From the NCBI GenBank assembly GCA_021498095.1, contig JAIZWK010000001.1, positions 1,174,337 through 1,238,336 of the forward strand: a stretch of 64,000 nucleotides of DNA. The letters run 5' to 3'. Below the pieces are notes generated by a model, which did not search any database, was not told the DNA's origin, and worked only from the letters and a program-made list of their open reading frames with translations. How positions within the stretch are numbered: position 1 is the first letter of the stretch; every line of letters starts with the position of its first letter. The position numbers and the translations under genes were made by a program. Origin of the DNA: Candidatus Harpocratesius repetitus (lineage in GTDB: Archaea > Asgardarchaeota > Lokiarchaeia > Sigyniarchaeales > Promethearchaeaceae). This document shows, in pieces, positions 34,559 to 44,570 of this stretch.

Positions 34559-36001
34559 ATGACTAATAATATTGAATTAATATTTGAGAAAGGATTCTCT
34601 GAATTTCCTTGTAATTTTGTGCCTTCTATGGATATTCCAGAAACTCAAATCGATCAAATTTTACCCAAAGAATTTATTCGAGAAAAGATAAATATTCCAG
34701 ATACTCCCGAATTTGTAATTGTACGACATTTCATGAATTTAAGTGAGAAAAATCATTCTCTCGATCGTAGCATTTATCCATTAGGTTCATGTACTATGAA
34801 GTACAATCCTCGAATTAATGAAGTTTTGTGCCGATTACCTGGATTTACTCAAATTCATCCATTACAAGATGAAAATGAAGGTTCTTTAGAATTAATACAT
34901 GAATTAGGTATGCAGTTATGTGAAATATGTGGGATGGATGCTTTCACTTTGATTCCTTCGGCTGGAGCTCAAGGAGAATTAGCTGGAATCTTAATAATGA
35001 AAAAATACTTTGAAAATCAAGGAATAAAGAAGGATAAAATCATTGTACCTGATTCTGCTCACGGAACTAATCCTGCAAGCTCAGCTATGGCTGGTTTTTC
35101 CATTATAGAATTAAAATCCGATGAAAATGGTGAAATTCCTCTGGATCAATTAGAATTTGCTATGCAAGAAGGTGATGTCGCTGGATTAATGCTGACAAAT
35201 CCTAATACATTAGGCATTTTCGATAGGAATATTACTAAAATCACCGAAATTGTACACAAATATGGCGGATTATGTTATTATGATGGTGCAAACTTAAATC
35301 CAATAATGGGAATGACCCGTCCAGGTGATATGGGATTTGATATTATCCATGTAAATTTACATAAAACATTTTCTACTCCACATGGTGGAGGGGGCCCTGG
35401 AGCAGGACCTGTGGGTGTTAAAAAACATTTAATTTCTCATCTTCCTTGTCCTCAGATAATTAAAGAAGAAGAGCAATTTGTTTGTATTGATGAACATGAG
35501 AATTCAATTGGAAGAATTCGAAGTTTTTGGGGTAATTTTGGTGTTTTAGTCCGTGCATACAGTTATATTAAAGCATTAGGAGCAGACGGATTAAAACGGG
35601 CAGCAAATATGTCTGTTCTAAATGCAAATTACATTCGTTCGCAATTACAACCAGAATACGATATTCCTTATAATTCTCAAGGTCGCTTTAATATGCATGA
35701 ATTTGTTGTTGATGCTCACCTACCTAATGATGTAACTGCTGAGGATGTGGCGAAATCTTTGTTAGATCGTAATTTATATGCCCCTACTATCTATTTTCCC
35801 TTAATTATACATCAAGCTATGATGATCGAGCCTACAGAGACTGAATCTAAAAGAGAATTGGATCGATTTATTCAAGCGATGAAAGATATTTATCAACAAG
35901 CCAGAGAAGATCCTTCTATAATAAAGACTGCCCCACATAAAACTCCTGTTGGTCGCTTGGATAATACTCTCGCTGCACGAAAACCAATTCTAAGAGAATA
36001 A
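34559..36001 (+). CDS. gcvPB: Glycine dehydrogenase (decarboxylating) subunit 2
   Basis: C-terminal half of the P protein, 480 aa. RSIYPLGSCTMKYNP, GELAGILIMKKYF, DSAHGTNPASSAMAG and DVAGLMLTNPNTLG are family signatures. The PLP lysine is in NLHKTFSTPHGGGGPG. Decarboxylates glycine and hands the aminomethyl group to lipoyl H protein. Together with T, H and PA the window encodes all but the L protein (dihydrolipoamide dehydrogenase), which must lie elsewhere. Confidence 0.97.
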   Translation: MTNNIELIFEKGFSEFPCNFVPSMDIPETQIDQILPKEFIREKINIPDTPEFVIVRHFMNLSEKNHSLDRSIYPLGSCTMKYNPRINEVLCRLPGFTQIHPLQDENEGSLELIHELGMQLCEICGMDAFTLIPSAGAQGELAGILIMKKYFENQGIKKDKIIVPDSAHGTNPASSAMAGFSIIELKSDENGEIPLDQLEFAMQEGDVAGLMLTNPNTLGIFDRNITKITEIVHKYGGLCYYDGANLNPIMGMTRPGDMGFDIIHVNLHKTFSTPHGGGGPGAGPVGVKKHLISHLPCPQIIKEEEQFVCIDEHENSIGRIRSFWGNFGVLVRAYSYIKALGADGLKRAANMSVLNANYIRSQLQPEYDIPYNSQGRFNMHEFVVDAHLPNDVTAEDVAKSLLDRNLYAPTIYFPLIIHQAMMIEPTETESKRELDRFIQAMKDIYQQAREDPSIIKTAPHKTPVGRLDNTLAARKPILRE

Positions 36002-36135
36002 TCTTTATCTTCAAAAATAATGATTATCTTTTACTGCTCATTTTTTTCGCTTTTTTTTCGTTCATTGAGAATAGTTCTTTTTTGTATTCAATAAAAGCGA
36101 AGTTTTTTATAAAATTCAATCGTTTTTTTCACACT

Positions 36136-37296
36136 ATGGTAGATATATCAAAATTAGATCTAAAATTACTAGAACGCTTAACAAATGCATTCGGTCCAAG
36201 TGGTTGGGAAACTGAAGTTCAAAAAATTGTCAGAGATTATGCAGCACCATATGTTGATGAAATTCTATTTGATCGAACAGGTTCAGTTATTTTGCGAAAA
36301 GGAAATTCCGGACCAAAATTAATGATGGCAGGACATGCTGATGAAATTGGTTTAATTGTGTCTTCAATTGAAAAAAATGGATATTTAAAAGTATCAAATA
36401 TCGGTGGAATTGTAGGACCTTGGATGTTGGGCACACAAATTCGCATTCGGCCTCTCTCTGGAAGCGAAGATGTTATCGGAATTGTTCAAATTGGATTTCC
36501 AAAATCTAAGGATGATATACAGAAAATGGCTAAGCTTGAAGCTTATCATGTGGATATTGGATGCTCCAGTGCTGAAGAAGTGGAAGCTTTAGGTATACAA
36601 GTTGGTGATCTGGCTGTTCCTTATACATCTTATCGCCAATTTACTCGAATGAAGAAAAAAGGAAAAAAGGATAAATCAATTAACAATGATGATATGAAAT
36701 CCGAGAAAAAAGATGAGATGATTCCTGTTCCATTAGCTGTGGCTAAAGCATTTGATGATCGAATTGGTGTTTTCATTATATTAGAAGTTTTACGTAGAAT
36801 AAAAGAAGAAAATTTAGTTCACCCCAATACAGTATATTTTGTTTCTACTGCACAAGAAGAAGTGGGTGTCCGCGGTGCACGTACTGCAGCTCAAATGTTA
36901 AATCCTGATATTGGCTTTTCTTTGGATGTTACACTTGCAGGAGATGTTCCAGGAACGAATGCACCACAAAAAATGGGAGATGGTGTCGCAATTTCCACTT
37001 TTGATAGTTCTATGATTCCAAATCCAAAAATGCGAAGATTTGTGACAAATTTAGCCAAAGAAAAAGAGATTAAGTACAAAAATGCATTTTTGAAATTTGG
37101 AGGAACTGATGCAGGAGCGATTCACTTAACTGGTTTTGGTGTTCCGTCGTTGTTTCTAGGTGTTCCAACAAGATATGTTCATTCGGCTCATTCACAATTA
37201 AATTTAGAGGATGTTGAATATACAATAAGATTATTGATTGAAATTATTCGATCATTTGATGATAAAACCGTTTCAAGCTTTACTACCTTAGAATAA
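36136..37296 (+). CDS. M42 family aminopeptidase (TET/FrvX-like)
   Basis: 386 aa from ATG 36136; a TTG 54 nt earlier is less likely. Dimetal aminopeptidase motifs: AGHADEIGLIVSSI (His, Asp), DDRIGVFIILEVL (bridging Asp), STAQEEVGVRGAR (catalytic Glu and metal Glu), SLDVTLAGDVPG and a final FLGVPTRYVHSAHSQ (His). The family forms dodecameric tetrahedral shells that trim peptides left by the proteasome. A Lys-rich insert (KKKGKKDKSINNDD, near 175) is not typical. Confidence 0.93.
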   Translation: MVDISKLDLKLLERLTNAFGPSGWETEVQKIVRDYAAPYVDEILFDRTGSVILRKGNSGPKLMMAGHADEIGLIVSSIEKNGYLKVSNIGGIVGPWMLGTQIRIRPLSGSEDVIGIVQIGFPKSKDDIQKMAKLEAYHVDIGCSSAEEVEALGIQVGDLAVPYTSYRQFTRMKKKGKKDKSINNDDMKSEKKDEMIPVPLAVAKAFDDRIGVFIILEVLRRIKEENLVHPNTVYFVSTAQEEVGVRGARTAAQMLNPDIGFSLDVTLAGDVPGTNAPQKMGDGVAISTFDSSMIPNPKMRRFVTNLAKEKEIKYKNAFLKFGGTDAGAIHLTGFGVPSLFLGVPTRYVHSAHSQLNLEDVEYTIRLLIEIIRSFDDKTVSSFTTLE

Positions 37297-37368
37297 ATTC
37301 AACTACTTTTTGTTTTCGTTGAATTTTTTTTATCAATTGATTTTTTGCATTATTCTTTTTTATTTTGC

Positions 37369-39096
37369 TTAAAATTCTCTAAGTTCAACCAAAATGGGCA
37401 GAATTTCTTTTAAGAATGAACCTGATTTTTTATGAAGTAATAGATTATATAATGGACTATTTGGATAGACATAAAAATTATCAGGATCTTTAAATTTTTT
37501 TAACATTCTTTTTAATTTAAACCAATACATTAGATTTGAAGAAAATATATCGAATCTAAGTGTCTGCATGAATGTTCTAATTAAATCTGTTGAAATCCAA
37601 CAAATAGTATGAATATATCCATATTTTGGATAAAGGTTCAACTGTAATTGTTGAGAAAATTGCTCCATTGTTTTACAATGTTCTGTATTTTGTTTTTTCT
37701 TCAAATTATTTTTAGAATATATTTGATGGCTTTTCTGTGATAATTCTTTTATGGAATCTGCTGAAATAAATGAAACTGATTGAATTTTATTTGTATTTAT
37801 GGACCAAAGAAGACCAAAATAATTTTCTTGAACAGAAAAATTATTTGAATGATTAAGTATATGAAAATTATCTCCAAAAATGGCTAAGATTTTTCCTTCA
37901 ACACCTATATTTTCAAATGCATTCGTAATGACAAACCTTGGAATATTCCAATATGCTAATTTTCTAATATTTAATGGAATTTTAAATGCATACTGCCAAT
38001 ACCTAAATTGTTCATTCATAATTAGAGGCGATGGATGCATTAACCACTCAAATTCATACGAACGGTAATTTTTAATAAGACCTTGGAAAATAATATCCAG
38101 TCGATATAGACTTACTGGGAATGTGCTTTGAATAAACATTTCAATATTTTTCAATATCGGAGCAAGATCAAAAATAAAATTTGTTGGTGTATTGTACTTT
38201 TTCTTTAAATATTTAAGATATTCCAATTTGGATTTGTTATTTTTCATATGTTTATCTAAAAGTGAAGGATTTAATGGTAGATATTTTATTAATATTGATG
38301 GATTTCGAGAATCAACTAGATACGCAATTACTTTTGTCGAAGATTGAATTGATAATGAAAATTTTTTTCGAGGAAAACAATTTTTAATGAATGATATTAA
38401 TGTATCTTCCAATTGAGATTTGGAATCTTCTAATATAAAATCAAATGTTTCATTTATTCCATCAATGAAACGAGTAAAATCTGTTTCGGGAAAGCATTCA
38501 AAAAATATTTTTTCCTTATTATTGCGATTTCTTGCTTGTATAAAAAGCAAAGAGTATTTTACAATAACTTCGATGAAATCTAATTGTTGACTAATTGTAT
38601 GTGAAAAAATCGAAAAAAGCTCTTCAATAAAGTTATTTGAGTAAATATGAATATTTCCAATATTTAAATTATATTTTTTCTTGATTATTGGCAAGATTTC
38701 ATCGAATTGTTCTTTAAGAGTTAATTTTTCTTTAATTTGATTATTAAATAGTGAAATATCCATAGAATTGATATTTAATAATAAGCCTTCATTTGTACAT
38801 TCTATTAAATAAGCGCGTGATGGTGAACCTTCTTTATTTAAAATTATTTCAATCGAATTTGCATTTGTATTAAGAATATAATAATAAAAAGCGCTCCAAA
38901 ATTCTTGAAATGCAGAAATATCACAGGTTAGATTCAAAAAGGGAATTTGAAAGAGTTCGTATTGAAATTGCTTATTTTTTTGATAATACTGGGTTGATTC
39001 AAATATTATTTTCATATTATATTGTAATTGAGCTTGAGTTGAAGATTCTGTTTGATAATTCTTCAAATTTTTTTCATGATTATCATGCTTAAGCAC
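37369..39096 (-). CDS. Hypothetical protein, 575 aa, coupled to the upstream coiled-coil protein
   Basis: No family recognised. Rich in Phe, Tyr, Ile, Asn and Lys with no signal peptide and no clear membrane segment. Alternating strands and helices (for example IEIILNKEGSPSRAYLIEC and VEGKILAIFGDNFHIL) suggest a globular alpha/beta protein. The start overlaps the end of the 693-aa gene by 8 nt, so the two are made together and possibly form a complex. Highly AT-rich codon use, like its partner. Confidence 0.6.
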   Translation of the reverse strand: MLKHDNHEKNLKNYQTESSTQAQLQYNMKIIFESTQYYQKNKQFQYELFQIPFLNLTCDISAFQEFWSAFYYYILNTNANSIEIILNKEGSPSRAYLIECTNEGLLLNINSMDISLFNNQIKEKLTLKEQFDEILPIIKKKYNLNIGNIHIYSNNFIEELFSIFSHTISQQLDFIEVIVKYSLLFIQARNRNNKEKIFFECFPETDFTRFIDGINETFDFILEDSKSQLEDTLISFIKNCFPRKKFSLSIQSSTKVIAYLVDSRNPSILIKYLPLNPSLLDKHMKNNKSKLEYLKYLKKKYNTPTNFIFDLAPILKNIEMFIQSTFPVSLYRLDIIFQGLIKNYRSYEFEWLMHPSPLIMNEQFRYWQYAFKIPLNIRKLAYWNIPRFVITNAFENIGVEGKILAIFGDNFHILNHSNNFSVQENYFGLLWSINTNKIQSVSFISADSIKELSQKSHQIYSKNNLKKKQNTEHCKTMEQFSQQLQLNLYPKYGYIHTICWISTDLIRTFMQTLRFDIFSSNLMYWFKLKRMLKKFKDPDNFYVYPNSPLYNLLLHKKSGSFLKEILPILVELREF

Positions 39097-41170
39097 TTTT
39101 ATTTTCCTCCTTGATATCTTCTTGAAAATCCTTAGGGTTCTTTAATGAAATTTTCTCTTTATCCTCAACTAATTCTTTTTTTAATATAGATTTGTTAAGA
39201 AAATAATTTGAAAATCTCTGTAACTGCATTAAAAATCTTTTTCGTCTATGTTTCTTTTCTTCTTTTTTGAGATTCTTAAGTTTTTTCTTTAATTCAAGAA
39301 TTTTAGGGTCATAATCATTTTTTATTTTTTGTTGAGCTATTTTTTCTCGAATTTTGAATTTTTTAAATTCTTGATTTCTTTGATCTTTCACTTTTTTTAA
39401 TTTTCTCTGAATTTCGGGTAGAAGGGGTGTACTTATCTCGCTAATTGTAGTTTTTAGAACTTCTTTAAGTTGAGTAATTATTTTTTTGTTCCATTCGTTT
39501 TTAGGATTTGAAAATTGATAAAATGGGATGAGTTTATTATAAAAGAAGTGAAATGATGGAGCTTCTTTCTTTGACCATTTTTGTTTTAAATAGGGAATAA
39601 AATCTAAACCTGATAATGCTACAGATGGGATTCTTATTATTTTTTGATTAATAATAATATTTGGTTTTTCTAATTTTATTTTTCGAATCTCATTTTTTAT
39701 TAACAAATCAATCCTTATTTTTTCGATTTTGGTCCGAAGATTTTGAATTTTCTGCGCATTTTTCTTTTTAGCAGTCAAAATTAATAGATTTCGCTCTTCT
39801 TCTATTGATTTATCACTAATAGAATCAATAAAAGCGTTTATTTTTGTTTCAAGTTTTTCGATTTTATTTCTTATTTTTCTTTGTTTTCGAAGAATTTCAC
39901 GTTCAAGTTCATCATCATCAAGTATTTGATTTCCACCGATTTCAAAATCAATTATTTTAAAAGGTTCTTTTGGAAGCTTATTTTTGTCTAATAATGTAAA
40001 TGGTGCATTTAAAGTGGATTTTATTGCATTTTCTCCAAAAATTATGATCCAATCTGCTTGTTTTGGCACCGGAGGCTTATTTCCTATTAATAAAGCAATA
40101 TGATTTACATTTTGAAAATCATCAAATAAAAGATCATTTAATAAATCAGGAATGTGATAAGCAAAAAATCCTTCTTCTTCTGAAAGTTCGCCGAAATAAG
40201 TGTGAATGTGGAATTTTTGCAGACGATTCTCTTTTATTAAATCAGAGACTGCGAAAGAAGAAAGATTGTTGTCAGTTAACAGTTCAAGATCTTTTTTGAG
40301 GTTTTGATCAAATATTTCTCTAAAAATTGGATAAAAAAAAGATTTTGAAAGAGTTTTCTTAAAATAGTGATAAGTCATATGTTCTATTTCAGAAAATGAA
40401 TCTGAAAGAAAAATCATCTTTGGTTTAAGAGGAATAAGTGTAGGATCATAAATAATTGAGTTTTTAGAAATTATTGAAAAAGCACTTGAAATAAAAAGTG
40501 TCAAAATTTTTTTTTTAGCAGGATAATTACCTTGTATATAATTTTTAGAATTCATCTTTTTTGGGAAAAAATGCAATAACCAATTCCATATCCATTGGGC
40601 TTGCAAAAGTTCATTTGAAGTGATTTCTTCGGATGGATAAACTGAAATTTTATTAAATAAAGATTGAAAATTTAATTGAAGTTGATAGAGAAGTGTCGAG
40701 CCAGACCATAATGTATTTTCATCCAGCAAACCAATTTGAGTATAAAGAATAACCGTTTTAAATGATTTAAATGTAGGAATTGAATTATCTTTTTTTTCAG
40801 TCTTAATTTCATTATCAATAATTGAGCTTATTGCTGTGATTTTATCAGGATATAGAATGGAAATATTCTCTCTTTTTAGGAAAGCACCTAGTCCCCAATT
40901 TTCTAATACGCGCTCTGAATTATAATTTATTGGTAATGAAGGTAAAATTGTAATGCATCCTGAAAAATTCTCAGTTAACCATTGAATTAAAATTATTAGA
41001 GAATTTGGATTTATTGACCAAGGATATCCCACGATTCCTGGAATATCTACTATTAAAAGAATTGGCTCTTCAATATTATTCTCCTGATTTAATATATTTT
41101 TCTTTAGTTTGAATAATATATCTTTAAGTGTTTCTTCTTCTGTATCGTTTTGAGCTGCAATTACAACCAT
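39089..41170 (-). CDS. Hypothetical protein, 693 aa, with coiled coils and basic C-terminus
   Basis: The first ~420 residues look globular and alternate strands with helices (EPILLIVDIPGIVGYP, KILTLFISSAFSII, ADWIIIFGENAI). They weakly recall DUF362-type proteins but lack the Cys motifs I would need. Residues ~425-520 and ~590-660 are Lys/Glu-rich coiled coil (LEREILRKQRKIRNKIEKLE; KILELKKKLKNLKKEEKKH), ending in a basic tail. No membrane segment. First gene of a two-gene unit; function unknown. Confidence 0.6.
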   Translation of the reverse strand: MVVIAAQNDTEEETLKDILFKLKKNILNQENNIEEPILLIVDIPGIVGYPWSINPNSLIILIQWLTENFSGCITILPSLPINYNSERVLENWGLGAFLKRENISILYPDKITAISSIIDNEIKTEKKDNSIPTFKSFKTVILYTQIGLLDENTLWSGSTLLYQLQLNFQSLFNKISVYPSEEITSNELLQAQWIWNWLLHFFPKKMNSKNYIQGNYPAKKKILTLFISSAFSIISKNSIIYDPTLIPLKPKMIFLSDSFSEIEHMTYHYFKKTLSKSFFYPIFREIFDQNLKKDLELLTDNNLSSFAVSDLIKENRLQKFHIHTYFGELSEEEGFFAYHIPDLLNDLLFDDFQNVNHIALLIGNKPPVPKQADWIIIFGENAIKSTLNAPFTLLDKNKLPKEPFKIIDFEIGGNQILDDDELEREILRKQRKIRNKIEKLETKINAFIDSISDKSIEEERNLLILTAKKKNAQKIQNLRTKIEKIRIDLLIKNEIRKIKLEKPNIIINQKIIRIPSVALSGLDFIPYLKQKWSKKEAPSFHFFYNKLIPFYQFSNPKNEWNKKIITQLKEVLKTTISEISTPLLPEIQRKLKKVKDQRNQEFKKFKIREKIAQQKIKNDYDPKILELKKKLKNLKKEEKKHRRKRFLMQLQRFSNYFLNKSILKKELVEDKEKISLKNPKDFQEDIKEENKSA

Positions 41171-41225
41171 TAAGTTAAATTACACGTTCAAACATTTGAA
41201 TTTTCAGTGTTCATTTTGATTATGA

Positions 41226-42533
41226 TCAAATTATAGAAAATCGATTTGTTATTAATCCCGCTTGACTTTGATATTCTCCATAGGCTTTGCCTTGTTTTGC
41301 CAATTTACCTATAATTTCATGAATTTTAGGAGATACTTTACCATTTGGCTCATTTTCAAATGGGGTACCAGGAAGGGGCATAAATGTATGTGTATGTATC
41401 CTGACATTGGATAAACGATTTGTGAGAACCTCTTCAAAAAAATTAATGTTTGCTTCAATATCATCAATTGTTTCGCCGGGAAGTCCAAAAATAAAATCAA
41501 TTTCACATTTGTATCCAAATTGATTTAATATTTCAATTGCATGATAAATGTCTTCAATTGTATGCCCACGCCCAATTTTTCTCAATAATCGGTTTGAAGC
41601 AGATTGAGCTCCAAGAAGAATCTTCTTATTCGCTAAAAAAGGAGAGATTGCTTCCATTACTTCATGAGTTACTGATTCCGGTCGAACTTCACTGGGAAAA
41701 GTTCCAAAATAGATTCCTTTGATGTTTTTTATATCATAAATATGAGAAAGAAGTTGATAAAGCATATCTACATTGGGTGTGACTCCATTTCGTGAGCCGT
41801 AAGCAAATGCATTAGGTGATAAAAACCATAATTTATCATATTTAATTTCAGCACCTAATTTAATCCATTTGATTAACGCGTCTAGTGGTGCATGTCTCAT
41901 GGATTGACTTGAATTTCCAGTTTGGCAGAATTTACATCTAAATGGACAACCGCGACTGATTTCAATTGGACCAAATAAGCGAAAATATGGAGAAAAAGAA
42001 GGTGTTTTTCCCAATTCGTGAAGTTGTGGGGGTTTAGCTGGAATATATTGTGGAAGAGTGCGCGCCACACCATTTAATTGAGAAACATCTATTTGGTCTT
42101 TTGATTCATGTAATATTGCATGAAGTAGTTGTTGAAAGGCAACTTCTCCTTCATTTGGTACAATAAAATCAATGTCATGTCTCAATTTTGCAAATTTTTC
42201 TGGAACTGCACTAACATGAGCCCCTCCAACGATTGAAACAGTATTGTTATGATATTCTGAAAAGAAATGGGGAAATTCTTCATGAAATTTAATGAACTGG
42301 GGAATTTGAATGGATAATAAGGAATATGCCAAAATAATAATATTATATTTCTGAAAATTAATCTTTATCAAGGCATCTCTATGTTTAGGTGCATTATATA
42401 AATGAAAAGAGAGCGGGTGGAAATCATAATGCTTGATCAATTCTGGATCTTGCTCTAAATAGCCCATTAAGATTGCCCACGTATAACGATTAGGCTTATC
42501 ATAGCCAAACAACACTAATCCTTTCTTTATCAT
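41226..42533 (-). CDS. B12-binding domain/radical SAM protein (TIGR04013, MJ_1487-like)
   Basis: 435 aa. The N-terminal ~150 residues resemble a cobalamin-binding Rossmann domain (YNIIILAYSLLSIQ, IVGGAHVSAVPEKFA, IDFIVPNEGE) but lack the DxHxxG motif, as in many base-off independent members. The radical SAM cluster is RGCPFRCKFC (Cys196, Cys200, Cys203). LRKIGRGHTIEDIYHAIEIL and IDFIFGLPGETIDDIE are typical of Elp3/MiaB-like superfamily barrels. Substrate unknown; the family is common in archaea. A small Cys-rich protein is encoded 71 nt upstream. Confidence 0.85.
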   Translation of the reverse strand: MIKKGLVLFGYDKPNRYTWAILMGYLEQDPELIKHYDFHPLSFHLYNAPKHRDALIKINFQKYNIIILAYSLLSIQIPQFIKFHEEFPHFFSEYHNNTVSIVGGAHVSAVPEKFAKLRHDIDFIVPNEGEVAFQQLLHAILHESKDQIDVSQLNGVARTLPQYIPAKPPQLHELGKTPSFSPYFRLFGPIEISRGCPFRCKFCQTGNSSQSMRHAPLDALIKWIKLGAEIKYDKLWFLSPNAFAYGSRNGVTPNVDMLYQLLSHIYDIKNIKGIYFGTFPSEVRPESVTHEVMEAISPFLANKKILLGAQSASNRLLRKIGRGHTIEDIYHAIEILNQFGYKCEIDFIFGLPGETIDDIEANINFFEEVLTNRLSNVRIHTHTFMPLPGTPFENEPNGKVSPKIHEIIGKLAKQGKAYGEYQSQAGLITNRFSII

Positions 42534-42604
42534 TCAGTTTTTCTACTCCGTTACTCATAATTATGCTCAAATTATCAACATTTGGAAACGAAGTTAATTA
42601 ATCT

Positions 42605-42811
42605 TTATAATGATGGATCAATTGTACCATCTGGAAGCATATTATCTGGATGGAAAATTCCTTTTTCTTCCATTTGATATCGAACACACTTTGGATTTGC
42701 TTGTAAACAATATTCTTCAATCCATTTTTTTGGTAACTTTCCTTCTTTTGTAAACCAATTAATTGGACAGACATTATACCATTTACAGATATGATTTTTT
42801 GGCTTTCTCAT
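42605..42811 (-). CDS. Small Cys-rich conserved archaeal protein, 68 aa
   Basis: Four cysteines in the pattern C-x5-C-x18-C-x6-C (HICKWYNVCP and EYCLQANPKCVRYQ), with several conserved-looking aromatic residues and an ending of DNMLPDGTIDP. I believe similar small proteins occur in other archaea, possibly holding a metal or Fe-S cluster, but cannot name a family. It precedes the radical SAM gene on the same strand, which makes an accessory role possible. Confidence 0.65.
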   Translation of the reverse strand: MRKPKNHICKWYNVCPINWFTKEGKLPKKWIEEYCLQANPKCVRYQMEEKGIFHPDNMLPDGTIDPSL

Positions 42812-42909
42812 AGCAATATCCTTTTGTAATTAACTAAAAATTCTCAATTTAAAATAAATCAAAAAAATAAAAGAAAATTAAAAATTATTTGTGAAGAAAA
42901 AAAGTTTTT

Positions 42910-44079
42910 TTAGATTAAATTTCGATTCTTCAAGAATTTTTCAATTCGGTTAAATCCTTCTTCCAATTTTTCATCAGTGGTCGCATATGAAATTCGTAAT
43001 GAATTTTCAGAAAAAGATCCGAATGCTGTTCCAGAAACGCAAGCAACTTTTTGCTCTTTAACCAAATCTTCAGAGAATTCATCTGCTGTCATTTTCCAGG
43101 CTTGATTGAGTTTTGGCATAAGGTAAAACGCACCTTGAGGTTCAACTACTTCAAATTGCAACTCTCTCAATCGTTTCACGCAAAAAATCCGCTTTTTATT
43201 ATATCTCTCTATAATATCGGGAAAATTCATCTTTTCACTTTGTTTAAGAGCGCGAACTGCTCCATATTGAACTGGATGATTAACACCTGCTGTGGTGTAT
43301 TGGATATATTTTTCCATATTTTGAATGATTGGAAGACTTGCGCCAATATATCCACATCTTAATCCTGTGGCTCCAAATGATTTACTTAATGCATTTAATG
43401 TTATAGTCCGTTCATCCATTCCAGGATATGACCCAGGACTGATATGCACGGCGCGATTATATAAAAATTTCTCATAAACTTCGTCACTAACAAGATACAG
43501 ATCGTGATCTTGAACCAAGTCGACAATTGCTTTAATTTCTGACTCAGAATAAACGTAACCAGTCGGATTATTGGGTGAATTTATTAAAATAAATTTGGTT
43601 TTAGAACTAATTTTTTCTTTGATCATTTCGATGTTTGGGGAATAATCTTCTTGACGAGGAACTTCTACGCATTTAATGTGAAAATAATCTGCAAGATAGT
43701 AATAAGAAATAAAATTGGGGCTTGACAAGATCATTTCATCGCCCGGATTTGACAACACTGCATATGTCAAAGTGAGAGCTTGACTTCCACCATTAGTTAC
43801 AATTGTATTTTCTGTTTTTATCCATGAGAGTTGATTTTCATTACGAAATTTTTCAGCAATTGCTTTTCTTAATTGAGGAATACCAAGAGCTGGAGCATAT
43901 AATGTCTTATGCTCACGTAAAGCTTGAATAATTCCATCGTAAATAAATGCAGGAGTTGTAAAATCTGTTTGACCAATTCCAAAAGAAATTGCTTCGGGTC
44001 CGGATTGTAAAAGCATATCAAATAACTTACGAATTTTTGATTTCTTGGAATTCAAAATTGCTTGAGATAATTCTTTCAT
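42910..44079 (-). CDS. Class I/II PLP aminotransferase
   Basis: 389 aa fold-type I aminotransferase. SFGIGQTDFTTP, TNGGSQALTLTYAVLS, SPNNPTGYVYSE, LVSDEVYEKFLY, TLNALSKSFGATGLRCGYIG with the PLP lysine, and the C-terminal SLRISYATTDEKLEEG with the carboxylate-binding Arg. Closest to aspartate/alanine-type archaeal aminotransferases (AspC/AlaA group); the amino donor cannot be fixed. Single gene. Confidence 0.92.
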   Translation of the reverse strand: MKELSQAILNSKKSKIRKLFDMLLQSGPEAISFGIGQTDFTTPAFIYDGIIQALREHKTLYAPALGIPQLRKAIAEKFRNENQLSWIKTENTIVTNGGSQALTLTYAVLSNPGDEMILSSPNFISYYYLADYFHIKCVEVPRQEDYSPNIEMIKEKISSKTKFILINSPNNPTGYVYSESEIKAIVDLVQDHDLYLVSDEVYEKFLYNRAVHISPGSYPGMDERTITLNALSKSFGATGLRCGYIGASLPIIQNMEKYIQYTTAGVNHPVQYGAVRALKQSEKMNFPDIIERYNKKRIFCVKRLRELQFEVVEPQGAFYLMPKLNQAWKMTADEFSEDLVKEQKVACVSGTAFGSFSENSLRISYATTDEKLEEGFNRIEKFLKNRNLI

Positions 44080-44210
44080 AGGAACTTTAAAATCGAGGAT
44101 TATTTAAAGTATTGTGGGAATGCTTTGGGAATTATATTTAGGAAAAAAAGAGAATATGTGAAGAATAAATATAAGAAAATATGAGTAGAAGAGATTCCAG
44201 ATAATATTTT

Positions 44211-44550
44211 TTATGTTTCATTCTTGAGAAAAGAGAACAATCGATTTTGTATTTCAATAGGAACGTTTGCTTTTTTTAGTTTAAGCCAATTTTTAATTCC
44301 TGCTAAGGTGCTACGAATATGTTAAATTCCCTTCATCAGATAACTTTGGAAAAAAATCTTCCAAAGTAATTTTTTCTGTTGCAACAATTTCCAAAATTCG
44401 TTCCAATATATAAAAATCTTGCTTGGAATTTTGGACATATACTGATTTTGGATAATGATTTCTATGATTTTATTTATTCTGGCTCTTTCTTTGTAGAATA
44501 TTATAAATATCAAATGCTTTTTGTTTTTTGTCGGCGATGCTAACTTCCAA
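44211..44550 (-). pseudogene. Decayed gene fragment, unknown family
   Basis: Reading the minus strand joins two frames into a protein-like sequence: LEVSIADKKQKAFDIYNIL ... ILEIVATEKITLEDFFPKL, then after a 1-nt shift near 44314 RSTLAGIKNWLKLKKANVPI, ending NRLFSFLKNET and a TAA at 44213-44211. One in-frame TAA (44470-44472) also interrupts it. The composition and helical pattern look like former coding sequence rather than chance. No start region is left. It may be a remnant of a transposase or regulator; the family was not recognised. Confidence 0.45.
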
Positions 44551-44570
44551 TTATTTAGATTACTATTTCA

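Noticed and set aside
39089..41170. DUF362 assignment for the 693-aa protein
   Set aside because: Only loose strand/helix resemblance; no Cys cluster or clear motif.
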